A DNA stretch of 64,000 nucleotides from Lachnospiraceae bacterium (GCA_021770345.1 JAETRD010000001.1:124001-188000); one strand, 5' to 3'. Counted from the first letter of the stretch, positions 34,484 to 43,895 are shown. Made by a program: numbers and translations. The notes: generated from the letters alone by a model not told the origin.

Positions 34484-36335
34484 CCGCCGCACCTCCTCCC
34501 ATCTGCCTTAGCTTTCCGCTCTCAAGGCTCTCAAGTGTCTCGTCGGAATACTCGATATACGGAAGATGAATGCGCGCTGTCGTTCCCTCATCCGGCGCGC
34601 TCTCTATCTCAAGTCCGTAATTCTTTCCGAAACGGAGCTGAATACGGGTATGTACATTAATCAGCCCCACTCCGGAGCCGTGTCCGCGCACATGCCGATT
34701 CCCGACGAGCAGCCGGCTTACCGTATCCTCCGTCATTCCGAGTCCGTTGTCCTGCACTTCGATAAAGATATCTCCGTCTCTCGAAAATCCCCGCACCGTA
34801 ATCTCCCCCTCATCCTCCATCGACTCCACGCCGTAATAGATCGCATTTTCAAGCAAAGGCTGGATCACCAGCTTTACCGTGCAGCAGTTTAGGATTTGCT
34901 CATCGATCCGAAATTCCACCCGAAATTTATTTTTATAGCGTATTTTCTGGATATTCATATAATTTTTCGCGTGCAGAATCTCATCCGCCACACGGATGAT
35001 TGTCTTTCCCCGGCTTAAGCTGATGCGGAAAAGGCTCGCGAGCTCGGTGATCATAAACACCGCGTCCTCGTAGCGCTCACCCTCAATCATCCACACAATC
35101 GAATCGAGTGTATTGTACAGGAAATGCGGATTAATCTGAGACTGCAGTGCGTCTAATTCGCTCTTTCTCTTTTCCTCCTGTTCCACTAAAATGTCTTGCA
35201 TCAGCTGACGCAGCTGCCCCACGACAGAGCGCAGTGTTTTCCCGAGGTATTCCACCTCCATCGAGCCGCCCACATAGATCTCGGGACTCATATTGCCTGC
35301 CTCCCACTCCTCCACCGAAGCGGTCAGCCTGCGCAGCGGCTTTGTGACCCTCGCCGAGACGAGCCTGTTAATCAGCACAATCATCAGCATGAGGAGCAAA
35401 ACCAGAAGAATCACAAACATCCGGGTCCCGTACAGTCCCATGTTAAAAGAACTTTTCGGCACGACGCTGACAATTTTCCATCCGGTGTAGCTGACGGTTT
35501 TTACCGTTACAAGACGCTTTTCCCCGCCGAACTCCTCCTCTCTTGTCCCGTCCTCGTAAGCGGCAGCCGCCACATTATTTTCCTCAAACAGATTCGCGTA
35601 GATCAGCTTTTGTCTCGGATGATAAATAATCTCCCCGTTGCTGTCGGTGAGATACACATATTCCGACGAATTGTCCGTGTTTGCCTTCTTGAGTAACTGT
35701 TCGATGCTGCTGTAATTCATGTCAACCAAAAGCACGCCGAGCGTGGAATTTCCGTTGTTTGTGAGTTCCACGGCGCGGCTTAAGGATATCACCCAATAGT
35801 AGCGGTAACTGTTGTCGTCGAACAGGTTCTGTACATGCGGCGTCGAAAAATGCAGATTCTCCATCTGTCCCGTCGCTTCGGTAAACCATCTCTGCCCGAC
35901 AACGTCTATTCCGTTTTTTTCCGTCGCAAGCGGCGCCGCGGCCACCCTCCCTCCCTCATTTGTGTAGCAGGCAATACTGATCAGATTATCCTTATTCGCC
36001 TCATACAAAAGGTTCATCTCCGTCTCTAAGGATTCCGTCGCCAGATCTTTATCCTTAATCACACTGTAATACATGGCGTCCGAGATCCGCCGCATACTGC
36101 GCAGATAGGATTCCAGATTGATGGCGGTCTGATTCAAAAGCTGTTTTGAACTCTCAACTGTCATATCCTCCATCCGCACCGCAAAACGATTATAGAGCGA
36201 CACGCCCAGCACCACCATCGAGAGCAGCGACACCACGGTAAAAGACAGCATCACCGTAAGCTGAATCGACTGGTGTACCCTGTGTTTTCTGATATATGAA
36301 GTTAATCGACCGTAAAAATTCCTTATTCCTATCAC
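34473..36335 (-). CDS. YesM/LytS-type sensor histidine kinase
   Basis: A 620-aa membrane kinase. A helix at about residues 22-46, an extracellular Cache-like sensor (about 47-290, with YRYYWVISLSRAVELTNNG), a second helix near 300-322, a HAMP linker (RLVSARVTKPLRRLTASVEEWEAGN), and the His_kinase block INPHFLYNTLDSIVWM are visible. The ATPase domain has PLLENAIYYGVE and GLGMTED. The GTG start overlaps the regulator stop by 4 bp. It should phosphorylate the AraC-type regulator encoded just upstream, probably in response to sugar-loaded binding proteins. Confidence 0.93.
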   Translation of the reverse strand: MIGIRNFYGRLTSYIRKHRVHQSIQLTVMLSFTVVSLLSMVVLGVSLYNRFAVRMEDMTVESSKQLLNQTAINLESYLRSMRRISDAMYYSVIKDKDLATESLETEMNLLYEANKDNLISIACYTNEGGRVAAAPLATEKNGIDVVGQRWFTEATGQMENLHFSTPHVQNLFDDNSYRYYWVISLSRAVELTNNGNSTLGVLLVDMNYSSIEQLLKKANTDNSSEYVYLTDSNGEIIYHPRQKLIYANLFEENNVAAAAYEDGTREEEFGGEKRLVTVKTVSYTGWKIVSVVPKSSFNMGLYGTRMFVILLVLLLMLMIVLINRLVSARVTKPLRRLTASVEEWEAGNMSPEIYVGGSMEVEYLGKTLRSVVGQLRQLMQDILVEQEEKRKSELDALQSQINPHFLYNTLDSIVWMIEGERYEDAVFMITELASLFRISLSRGKTIIRVADEILHAKNYMNIQKIRYKNKFRVEFRIDEQILNCCTVKLVIQPLLENAIYYGVESMEDEGEITVRGFSRDGDIFIEVQDNGLGMTEDTVSRLLVGNRHVRGHGSGVGLINVHTRIQLRFGKNYGLEIESAPDEGTTARIHLPYIEYSDETLESLESGKLRQMGGGAADAK

Positions 36336-37954
36336 TTTGACTCCATTTTACCTGATTTATATTTTGACGGCGATACGCCAAACTTTTTCTTGAACACATA
36401 GCTGAAATAATTCGGGTCCGCATAGCCCACCTTTTCGGCGATAATATAAGTCTTTTCATTCTGATTCAGCAGAATCTCAAGCGCTTCCTCCATACGGTAA
36501 TCCGTCAGATAATTGATAAAAGTCTGTCCCGTCTCCTTTTTAAACACCGTGGAAAAATAGGCGGCGCTCACATTCAGATAACCGCATACCGTCTCAATGC
36601 TCAAATCCGAATCCGCATAATGCGCACGGACATATTCCTTCGCTTTTGTGACAAAAGACCTGGTCGTGTCGCTTCGGCCCGCAAGCACCTGCTGCTGCAG
36701 CTTCAGACAGTTCTCCTCTAGCCAGAGCCCCAGCATTTCCGAGGATTCCAGCTGTATGGCCCGCGTGTAGACATCGCAGTCCGCCTCCCCTCCGAAAATT
36801 CCGTCCATGCTCATCTGGTTATTCGTGCCGAATCGAAAGAGCTCGGTAATCAGCTCCATCACAAGAATGCGGTACTGCTGCAGCGACATCCTGCTGCGGT
36901 CAACCTTCCCAATAAATTCCCGGATTGCCTCCCTGAGCGGTTCCGCTTCCCCCATCTTTATCTTTTTTAAGATTCTGCGAATATAATTCTCCTCCCACGG
37001 CACGTCCGCACTCTCCCCGGGGTCTGTCTCCGCAATACTGATCGCCTTCGTATTGCCGTAGAGCACACGGTAAGAAGTCGCGGTCTTTGCACCCTGATAC
37101 GAGGCCGGAAGCTGCGCCGGCTCGCTGCAGACATGCCCGACTCCCGCCGTCACCCGCGCGCTGCACATGCGTTTTGCGAGCTTGCAAATCCGGTCCATCT
37201 CATCCGTAAATGCCGTGACGGAATCCTCCGTGGAAAATTGCGTAATCACGACAATGTCACCGAGATAGGTAATAACTCTGCTGTCCCACTTTCCCGACAG
37301 CCCCTCCTCGGCAAGCTGCTTTACGGAGACAGACAGCAGCAGCGCATCCAGCTGCGGTGTCTCCCCGGGCTGCGGTGTGGTCGAAATATGCAGTACCGTC
37401 ACCACATAGAAAGGCCCTTTCAGCTCAATCCGGTAGTTCTCGGCATACTTTAAAATGTCCGCCTCCGGAATACGTCCGTCCAGAAGCAGCGTGAAAAAGC
37501 TTTCCTGCAGCACCGGAAGACTCTGCAGATAATACTCCCGCAGCTTGTCGATATTGCGCCTCTCGTCTAACTCCCGGTCAAGATTCTCCTTAATCCGCGT
37601 AAAAACTTCGCGCAGCTCGCTGGCATTAATCGGCTTTAGGATGTATTCCTCGGCTTCGATTTTAATCGCTTCCTTCGCATATTCGAATTCGTCAAATCCA
37701 GAAAAAATAATCACCTTGATATTCCGGCAGAGTTCCTTTAATTTTCTGCAGAGCGTCAGCCCGTCCATATAAGGCATTTTAATGTCCGTCATCACGACGT
37801 CTACCGACAGCTCCTCGGCCATTTCCAAAGCTTCCACACCGTTTCTCGCATACCCTGCAATCTGAAACCCCATCCCCTCCCAGTCAAGCTTTTTCATCAT
37901 AACCCGGAATACTTCCTCCTCGTCATCCACAAGCAAAACAGAATACTGATTCAT
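36332..37954 (-). CDS. YesN/AraC-type response regulator
   Basis: A 540-aa regulator. The receiver domain (1-120) has DDEEEV, the phospho-acceptor Asp in VVMTDIKMPYMDGL and the Lys in YILKPINASE. A long middle region (about 130-430) is typical of YesN proteins. The C-terminal AraC domain has two helix-turn-helices (LSIETVCGYLNVSAAYFSTVFKKETG and KVGYADPNYFSYVFKKKFGVSPSKYK). It likely activates mglBAC through 21-bp-spaced direct repeats upstream of mglB. Translationally coupled to the kinase. Confidence 0.93.
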   Translation of the reverse strand: MNQYSVLLVDDEEEVFRVMMKKLDWEGMGFQIAGYARNGVEALEMAEELSVDVVMTDIKMPYMDGLTLCRKLKELCRNIKVIIFSGFDEFEYAKEAIKIEAEEYILKPINASELREVFTRIKENLDRELDERRNIDKLREYYLQSLPVLQESFFTLLLDGRIPEADILKYAENYRIELKGPFYVVTVLHISTTPQPGETPQLDALLLSVSVKQLAEEGLSGKWDSRVITYLGDIVVITQFSTEDSVTAFTDEMDRICKLAKRMCSARVTAGVGHVCSEPAQLPASYQGAKTATSYRVLYGNTKAISIAETDPGESADVPWEENYIRRILKKIKMGEAEPLREAIREFIGKVDRSRMSLQQYRILVMELITELFRFGTNNQMSMDGIFGGEADCDVYTRAIQLESSEMLGLWLEENCLKLQQQVLAGRSDTTRSFVTKAKEYVRAHYADSDLSIETVCGYLNVSAAYFSTVFKKETGQTFINYLTDYRMEEALEILLNQNEKTYIIAEKVGYADPNYFSYVFKKKFGVSPSKYKSGKMESK

Positions 37955-37996
37955 CGCACATCCCTCATTTCCGTCAACCTTTTCCCCGTCACCGTC

Positions 37997-38302
37997 TCAG
38001 GCTCCGTAACGGTCGGCGATTCGTTTCCACGCCGCCCCCATAAGCACCGTACACACGGCGATCTCGGCGAACGCCGCATAGATATTCACAAATATCAGCA
38101 CGGCCATCGCAAGGGTTGCCGCCCCGTAGAACAGAATGAGGATTCCCGCAGCTTTTACATAGCCCTCCTCCTCTCTGACCGGCGGCTTCTCCTTCGGACG
38201 GATGGCCGATATGTCTTTGAGAACCAAAAGCCGAATTCCGTAATACATACAGATTACAAACAACAGCAGCGGGATTCCCGCCTGTTCCAAAATCATTTCC
38301 AT
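37997..38302 (-). CDS. Small membrane protein upstream of the regulator
   Basis: A 101-aa protein with one hydrophobic helix near the N-terminus (residues about 8-28) and two more near 53-75 and 78-95; a charged loop (RPKEKPPVREEEG) lies between. No family recognised. It is transcribed first in the kinase/regulator operon, directly after the mglC terminator. The start at 38302 is preferred over 38314 because it keeps the same 13-nt distance to AGGAG as the other genes carrying the conserved leader core. Confidence 0.7.
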   Translation of the reverse strand: MEMILEQAGIPLLLFVICMYYGIRLLVLKDISAIRPKEKPPVREEEGYVKAAGILILFYGAATLAMAVLIFVNIYAAFAEIAVCTVLMGAAWKRIADRYGA

Positions 38303-38351
38303 CTGTATAACCATGCTCCTTTCTCAGGGGTGAAAACTTTAATTTTCAACC
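38302..38351 (-). repeat. Composite leader element, small-membrane-protein copy
   Basis: The minus strand has the AT hairpin GGTTGAAAATT...TTTTCACC (38329-38351) and then the core AGAAAGGAGCATGGTT (38309-38324), six bases and ATG. The GC-loop hairpin found at the asnS and LacI copies is absent here. Confidence 0.7.
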
Positions 38352-38362
38352 TTTCCTCCAGG

Positions 38363-38400
38363 TAAAAACAGCGGCTGGAGGCACCTGCTCCCGCCGCTGT
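38363..38400 (-). terminator. Terminator of the mglBAC operon
   Basis: Minus-strand ACAGCGGC and GCCGCTGT form an eight-bp stem around a 17-base loop, followed by TTTT. It lies 18 bp after the mglC stop and separates the transporter from the regulatory genes. Confidence 0.85.
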
Positions 38401-38417
38401 GCATTACAACAGATTAT

Positions 38418-39407
38418 TTATTTCTTCGCGATATACTTTCTGATATCCAGTGAAATCGCTACAAAGATTACGATACCGATCGCTATGTACTGCGCGTTTG
38501 CATTCATGCCCAGATACTGCAGTGCGACCTTCAAAAGCTCAAATACCGCCACACCGACAATGGCCGAGGATACCTTACCGCGTCCGCCCGTTACGGACAC
38601 ACCGCCGATTGTACACGCCGCAATGGCCTCCATCTCATAGCCGTAACCGGTCTGAACCGAAGCTCCGCCCGCCTTTGCGCCGAGCATAAAACCTGCAAGG
38701 CCGTACATTGCAGCCGCTTTCATGTAAATTAAGATCAGGGTCTTCTTTACCGGAACGCCGGCCACCTCCGCCGCCTGCGGGTTTCCGCCGATGGCATACA
38801 TGTATTTCCCGTGACGGGTCATATTGAAGATAAACCAGGTGATGGCCGCCACAAGAATGGCAATCCAGATTAAATAGTTGATGCCGAGAAACTTTCCGTT
38901 CGCAACATTCGTATACTCCTTGATATAACCGCCCAGCGGCGTCGCGTTCGTAAAAATAAGTCCGAGTCCGTATACGATCTCCATCATTGCCAGCGTCGCG
39001 ATAAACGGCGGCACGCTTAAGTATGCGATGAAAAATCCGGTCACCGTACCGAACGCCGCACAGATGAGCATTGCAATGAGCGCCACCAGCACCACGTTAA
39101 GCGGCTCCATATCCGGAAAAAATTTGCCCGAATAGTCCATGCGCTGCAGCAATACCCCCGAGATACATGCCCCGAGACCGATCATACGTCCTGCGGACAA
39201 GTCGCATCCGGCGGTGATCACACACCCTGCAATACCAAGCGCAATCACGAGACGCGGACTCATGTTCATCAGGATATTCATGAGGTTATTTCCCGTAAAG
39301 AAGTTATCCGAGGTAAATCCGGTGTAAATCACCAAAACAAACATGACGATGATAACCCCGTTATTGATTAAGAAATCTTTGATTTTCTGCTGATTCGTCT
39401 TTTCCAT
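38418..39407 (-). CDS. mglC: Galactose/methyl-galactoside ABC permease
   Basis: A 329-aa permease of the CUT2 family with 8-10 hydrophobic helices. NLMNILMNMSPRLVIALGIAGCVITAGCDLSAGRM near the N-terminus and TIGGVSVTGGRGKVSSAIVGVAVFELL near the C-terminus are the family signatures. It follows mglA by 15 bp. It should form the membrane channel for galactose, glucose or methyl-galactoside uptake; the exact sugar is not set by sequence. Confidence 0.92.
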   Translation of the reverse strand: MEKTNQQKIKDFLINNGVIIVMFVLVIYTGFTSDNFFTGNNLMNILMNMSPRLVIALGIAGCVITAGCDLSAGRMIGLGACISGVLLQRMDYSGKFFPDMEPLNVVLVALIAMLICAAFGTVTGFFIAYLSVPPFIATLAMMEIVYGLGLIFTNATPLGGYIKEYTNVANGKFLGINYLIWIAILVAAITWFIFNMTRHGKYMYAIGGNPQAAEVAGVPVKKTLILIYMKAAAMYGLAGFMLGAKAGGASVQTGYGYEMEAIAACTIGGVSVTGGRGKVSSAIVGVAVFELLKVALQYLGMNANAQYIAIGIVIFVAISLDIRKYIAKK

Positions 39408-39422
39408 TTTCTGCTCCTCCCA

Positions 39423-40931
39423 TCAGAATTTCGTCGCGTAGCTCATAACCTTTGCCTGCGTCATATCCTCCGGCTGATCAATCTCTCCGGTCAGTTTTCC
39501 GTTGCACATCACGCAGATACGGTCCGCCATGCCCAAAAGCTCCGACATTTCCGACGAAATCATGATAATTGCCTTTCCCTGCTTTGCGAGACTGTTCATA
39601 ATCTCATAGATCTCATGCTTTGCCCCGACGTCGATCCCGCGGGTCGGCTCATCCATAATCAATACGTCCGGGTCATTCGCAAGCCACCTCGAAATGATAA
39701 CCTTCTGCTGGTTTCCGCCGGAAAGATTCGAAATGTGTTCCTTCATACTCGGTGTTTTGATTCTCAGTTTTTGGATATTGTCGTCCACAACACCGTTAAT
39801 CTTTTTGTGGTCTAACACAAAGCCTGCATTGAGATATTTATTGTACACCGATACGCCTACGTTATCTTTGATGGACAGGCAGCCGAAAATTCCGTTTCCT
39901 CTCCGGTCCTCGGTAATCATTCCGATTCCGGCGTTCATCGCGTCAATCGGATGCTTGATATTTACCTTTTTGCCGTGGACATGGATTTCACCGGAAGCAA
40001 CTCCGCGGATACCGAAAATCCCCTCCATCAGCTCCGTTCTCTGTGCTCCGACAAGTCCGCCGAACCCGAGAATCTCTCCCCTGCGCAGCTTAAAGCTGAC
40101 ATTCTGAAAGGATTTCTCATGAATCGAGCACAGATTCTTGACCTCCATAATCACCTCACCCGGCGCATTCTCCTTCTCGGGATATACGTTCGTGAGCTCA
40201 CGTCCCACCATCTTTGCGATAATCTGGTCCGTTGTCAGCTCATCCGCCGGCCACGTTCCCACATAAGTGCCGTCGCGCATTACCGTGATATCGTCCGCAA
40301 TCCGCTTAATCTCATCCATCTTGTGAGAGATATACACCATTGTGACCCCTTTATCCCTCAGTTCATTCATAATGCGGAACAGCGCTTCCACCTCATTGTC
40401 GGAAAGGGAAGATGTCGGTTCATCAAAAATAACGACTTTCGCCTGCTGCGAGACTGCTTTTGCAATTTCCACAGACTGCATCTGACCGATGGACAGCGTC
40501 CCAAGCTGCGCCTTCGGGTCAAATTCCATTCGGACTTCCTTCAGCCACTTTTCCGTCTCCTCGTACATTTTTTTATGGTCAATCACCTGAAACGGTCCGA
40601 ATCCTTTTGTCGGAAACCTTCCGAGATAAAGGTTTTCCGCCACACTCCTCGCCGGCACCGGCTGCAGTTCCTGATGCACCATGGCAATTCCGTGTTTCAT
40701 GGCCTCATCTGGATTTCCCACCTCAATTTTCTGTCCGTCCAGGTAAATTTCCCCCGCGTCCATTTTATAAATACCGAAGAGGCATTTCATCAGGGTCGAC
40801 TTTCCCGCGCCGTTCTCACCCATCAGCGCATGGACGGTCCCCGGGCGAAGTGACAGCTGTACATTGTCGAGCGCTTTGACGCCGGGGAATGATTTGCAGA
40901 TACCCTTCAGCTCCAGTTTGTACTCAGCCAT
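39423..40931 (-). CDS. mglA: Galactose/methyl-galactoside ABC ATPase (two-domain)
   Basis: A 502-aa ATPase with two nucleotide-binding domains. Domain 1 has Walker A GENGAGKSTLMK, signature LSIGQMQSVEIAKA and Walker B VVIFDEPTSSL; domain 2 has GFGGLVGAQRTELMEG (degenerate Walker A, normal for the family) and LSGGNQQKVIISRW with LIMDEPTRGID. The listed start is the Met after AGAAGGAGG; the upstream open frame has no family match. Part of the mglBAC operon. Confidence 0.95.
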   Translation of the reverse strand: MAEYKLELKGICKSFPGVKALDNVQLSLRPGTVHALMGENGAGKSTLMKCLFGIYKMDAGEIYLDGQKIEVGNPDEAMKHGIAMVHQELQPVPARSVAENLYLGRFPTKGFGPFQVIDHKKMYEETEKWLKEVRMEFDPKAQLGTLSIGQMQSVEIAKAVSQQAKVVIFDEPTSSLSDNEVEALFRIMNELRDKGVTMVYISHKMDEIKRIADDITVMRDGTYVGTWPADELTTDQIIAKMVGRELTNVYPEKENAPGEVIMEVKNLCSIHEKSFQNVSFKLRRGEILGFGGLVGAQRTELMEGIFGIRGVASGEIHVHGKKVNIKHPIDAMNAGIGMITEDRRGNGIFGCLSIKDNVGVSVYNKYLNAGFVLDHKKINGVVDDNIQKLRIKTPSMKEHISNLSGGNQQKVIISRWLANDPDVLIMDEPTRGIDVGAKHEIYEIMNSLAKQGKAIIMISSEMSELLGMADRICVMCNGKLTGEIDQPEDMTQAKVMSYATKF

Positions 40932-41036
40932 TTTGTTCCTCCTTCTAAAACGAACGCCGCCCCGCTTTGCGAACCGGCTTATCGTAATATAAGTGCGGGC
41001 GCCCGAAAACACCCGCACCGGTTATTTCTTGGTCTG

Positions 41037-42182
41037 TTATTTCACCATGTCAAGGATTTCCTGTGCATTCTCCGCGGTTACTTTCACATAATCACAGCCG
41101 ATGTAATGCTCGTTGCCTGCGCCCTTGATGTAGTTGACCGCCGCATCCGCCGCACTGTGGGACTGTGAGAAATGGTCGTTAAATACGGTACCGGTCATGG
41201 TTCCTGCAAGAACGTCCTCAAGCGCCTCGGACAACGCGTCCACGCCTACCAGATAGATGTCCGTTCCGACGGTACGTCCTGCGGACTGGATGGCCTGCAG
41301 TGCGCCGAGCGCCATTGCATCGTTGTTGCAGAACACAACCTCAACGTCATTGCCGTACTGCCCGAGTGCGTTTGCAACGATCTGCTGCGCCTGATCCTGC
41401 TGCCAGTTACCGACCTGATCGGACAGGCACTCTACTTCCAGCCCTGCGTCGGTGAGAGCCTTTATCGAGAACTCGGTGCGATACTGCGCGTCAACGTTCT
41501 CCGGGTCACCCTCTACCATAATATAGTCAACCTTGCCATTGCCGTTAAAGTCAACCGCGTCAAGTCCGAGGTCCGAGATCATCTCTCCCTGGAAGGTACC
41601 GGACTGTCTTGCATCACAGCCGACATAAGTTACATTCCAGTCGTTGTCCGCCCATCTCTTCTGCTCTGCCTCATCCGGCTCACGGTTAATGTATACAAGC
41701 GGGATTCCCGCCTCTACCACTTTATCCGTGATGGTCTCCGCGGAGGATGAGTTTACCGGATTGATAATCAGCACATCCACCTTGTCCGTGATAAAGTTAT
41801 CAATCTGACCGGTCTGAGTTGCCTGATCGTTTGCTCCGTCAACGATTGTAATGTTGTCCGCCGAAAAGCCCTGGCTCACCAGATAATTTTCTAACTCCGT
41901 GCGGAATAACGTCATAAAGTTATCGGAGAACTGATAGATACAAACGCCGACTTTCTTGTTCGCCAGATCCGTATCACCTGCCGCATCCGCCGCAGCGTCG
42001 CCTGCGTCCGCCGCCTCTGTCCCTGCTGCCGGTTCCGCATCCGGCGTCGTCTCGCCTGCGTCTGCTTGTGCCCCCGCATCCGCTGCCGGCGCATCCGCCT
42101 CCTTATTGTCGCCGCCGCATCCGGCCATCATCGTCGCCGCCATAGCAGCCGCAAGGAATAAACTGATTGCTTTCTTTTTCAT
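41037..42182 (-). CDS. mglB: Galactose/glucose-binding lipoprotein of the transporter
   Basis: A 381-aa binding protein. Lipobox MAGC gives Cys22; an Ala/Asp-rich linker runs to about residue 75. The mature fold starts KVGVCIYQFSDNFMTLFRTEL, with DFNGNGKVDY (calcium-loop position), VFCNNDAMALGALQAI and AEQKRWADNDWNVTYVGCDAR. It is first in mglBAC and binds galactose or glucose at the cell surface. It shares fold and motifs with the 32401-33444 lipoprotein. Confidence 0.92.
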   Translation of the reverse strand: MKKKAISLFLAAAMAATMMAGCGGDNKEADAPAADAGAQADAGETTPDAEPAAGTEAADAGDAAADAAGDTDLANKKVGVCIYQFSDNFMTLFRTELENYLVSQGFSADNITIVDGANDQATQTGQIDNFITDKVDVLIINPVNSSSAETITDKVVEAGIPLVYINREPDEAEQKRWADNDWNVTYVGCDARQSGTFQGEMISDLGLDAVDFNGNGKVDYIMVEGDPENVDAQYRTEFSIKALTDAGLEVECLSDQVGNWQQDQAQQIVANALGQYGNDVEVVFCNNDAMALGALQAIQSAGRTVGTDIYLVGVDALSEALEDVLAGTMTGTVFNDHFSQSHSAADAAVNYIKGAGNEHYIGCDYVKVTAENAQEILDMVK

Positions 42183-42230
42183 ATAAAATCCTCCCTTAAT
42201 GTATTTGCCAAAACTTTATGTTGCATTGAA

Positions 42231-42294
42231 ATTATAGCAATCCGTTTTTTCCTTTAACATATAAAATCCTTCTGTAATTCTTGAAAATCCTTCT
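42231..42294 (-). promoter_or_regulatory. mglB promoter with two direct repeats, likely YesN-type binding site
   Basis: The minus strand has a perfect -10 TATAAT (42231-42236) but a poor -35. Immediately upstream, AGAAGGATTTT occurs twice (42263-42273 and 42284-42294), exactly 21 bp apart. Direct repeats with two-turn spacing next to a weak -35 are what AraC-type activators need, and a YesN regulator is encoded in the same cluster. Confidence 0.65.
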
Positions 42295-42354
42295 CTGTTT
42301 TATGCATATTTTCCTTTTTGCCATATATTATGTGCCCGCGCCTGTCAAAAATGC

Positions 42355-42399
42355 ACAACAAAATGCGCCTCAAACCGCTGGAAACGATTTGAGGCGCAT
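42355..42399 (-). terminator. Terminator after asnS
   Basis: ATGCGCCTCAAA and TTTGAGGCGCAT pair perfectly over 12 bp (42363-42399) about 20 bp after the asnS stop. The following T-run is interrupted (TTTTGTTG on the minus strand). The rest of the 240-bp gap up to mglB holds the mglB promoter. Confidence 0.75.
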
Positions 42400-42421
42400 C
42401 CTGTCTGCAATCGCATTTGAT

Positions 42422-43813
42422 TTATAACTCGCAGTTATTTACGGTCCGCGGGAACGGAATGACGTCGCGGATATTTGACATTCCTGTCAGATACATCACG
42501 CAGCGCTCAAATCCGAGACCGAAACCTGCATGTCTCGCGGAACCGTATTTGCGCAGATCCATATAGAAATCGTAATCGGATTCATTGAGCCCGAGCTCCC
42601 GGATACGGGTCAGAAGCTTCTCGTAATCATCCTCTCTCTGGCTGCCGCCGATAATCTCTCCGATACCCGGAACCAGACAGTCAACGGCTGCAACCGTCTT
42701 TCCGTCCTCATTCAACTTCATATAGAAAGCCTTAATCTCCTTCGGATAATCCGTCACAAATACCGGCCGCTTAAAGATTTCCTCCGTCAGATATCGCTCG
42801 TGCTCGGTCTGCAAATCACAGCCCCAGGATACTTTATACTCAAATTTATTATTGTGCTTCGCGAGCAGCTCAATGGCCTCGGTATAGGTCACCCGGGCAA
42901 AATCGGAGTGCAGCACGTTGTCCAGCCGCTCCAGCAGCCCCTTGTCGATGAAGTTGTTGAAAAATGCCATTTCCTCCGGCGCATGCTCGAGCACATAGGC
43001 GATAATATATTTGAGCATGCTCTCCGCGAGCATCATATCGTCCGCAAGGTCCGCAAACGCAATCTCCGGCTCAATCATCCAGAACTCCGCCGCATGGCGC
43101 GTGGTGTTGGAATTTTCCGCCCGGAAGGTCGGGCCGAACGTATAGATGTTCTTAAACGCCATCGCGTAGGTCTCGCCGTTTAGCTGGCCGCTGACCGTAA
43201 GATTTGTCGGCTTGTTGAAGAAATCCTTCGAGAAATCCACCCTGCCGTCCTCCGTCATAGGCGGATTATTCAGATCCAGCGTCGTGACCTGAAACATCTC
43301 TCCGGCGCCCTCACAGTCGCTTCCGGTGATCAGCGGCGTATGCACATACACGAAATCGCGCTCCTGGAAAAATTTATGAATCGCGTAGGCAATCAGGGAA
43401 CGCACACGGAAAACCGCCTCAAACGTATTCGTCCGGGGTCTTAAATGGGAGATGGTCCGCAGATACTCAAAGCTGTGCTTTTTCTTCTGCAGCGGATAGT
43501 CCGGCGTGGACTGTCCCTCCACCGCAATCTCGGCCGCCTGAAGCTCAAAAGGCTGCTTCATTCCCGGGGTTGCCACCATCTTCCCGGTCACGATAATCGC
43601 CGCGCCGACGTTTAATTTCTCCACCTCCGCAAAATTTGCGAGCACATCCGAGTACACAATCTGCACCGGCTCAAAAAAGGTGCCGTCATTTACCACGATA
43701 AACCCGAAATTTTTTGAGCCGCGGATGCTTCTGACCCAGCCGCCGATTGTCACGGTCTGATCCGCATATTTCTCCTGATTCCGAAACAAATCCCTTACAT
43801 TCACCAAATCCAT
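42422..43813 (-). CDS. asnS: Asparaginyl-tRNA synthetase
   Basis: A 463-aa class IIb synthetase that charges tRNA-Asn. An N-terminal OB-fold anticodon domain ([24 protein letters not shown]) precedes the catalytic core with HLRPRT, motif 2 ([20 protein letters not shown]) and motif 3 ([22 protein letters not shown]). Length is normal. The leader carries the conserved core and two hairpins rather than a T-box. Confidence 0.97.
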   Translation of the reverse strand: MDLVNVRDLFRNQEKYADQTVTIGGWVRSIRGSKNFGFIVVNDGTFFEPVQIVYSDVLANFAEVEKLNVGAAIIVTGKMVATPGMKQPFELQAAEIAVEGQSTPDYPLQKKKHSFEYLRTISHLRPRTNTFEAVFRVRSLIAYAIHKFFQERDFVYVHTPLITGSDCEGAGEMFQVTTLDLNNPPMTEDGRVDFSKDFFNKPTNLTVSGQLNGETYAMAFKNIYTFGPTFRAENSNTTRHAAEFWMIEPEIAFADLADDMMLAESMLKYIIAYVLEHAPEEMAFFNNFIDKGLLERLDNVLHSDFARVTYTEAIELLAKHNNKFEYKVSWGCDLQTEHERYLTEEIFKRPVFVTDYPKEIKAFYMKLNEDGKTVAAVDCLVPGIGEIIGGSQREDDYEKLLTRIRELGLNESDYDFYMDLRKYGSARHAGFGLGFERCVMYLTGMSNIRDVIPFPRTVNNCEL

Positions 43814-43895
43814 CTTTCTAACCCTGCTCCTTTCTTAGCGTGTGAATTTGTGCTCACGCCCAAATTCACGGGTTGAAAATTCCAATTTTCAACCC
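43811..43895 (-). repeat. Composite leader element, asnS copy (most complete)
   Basis: Reading the minus strand: hairpin GGGTTGAAAATT...AATTTTCAACCC (43870-43895), hairpin GTGAATTTG...CAAATTCAC (43842-43869), core AGAAAGGAGCAGGGTT (43820-43835), AGAAAG and the asnS ATG. The core differs from the other copies by one base (AGG instead of ATG), so the core ATG is not a needed start codon. Confidence 0.75.
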
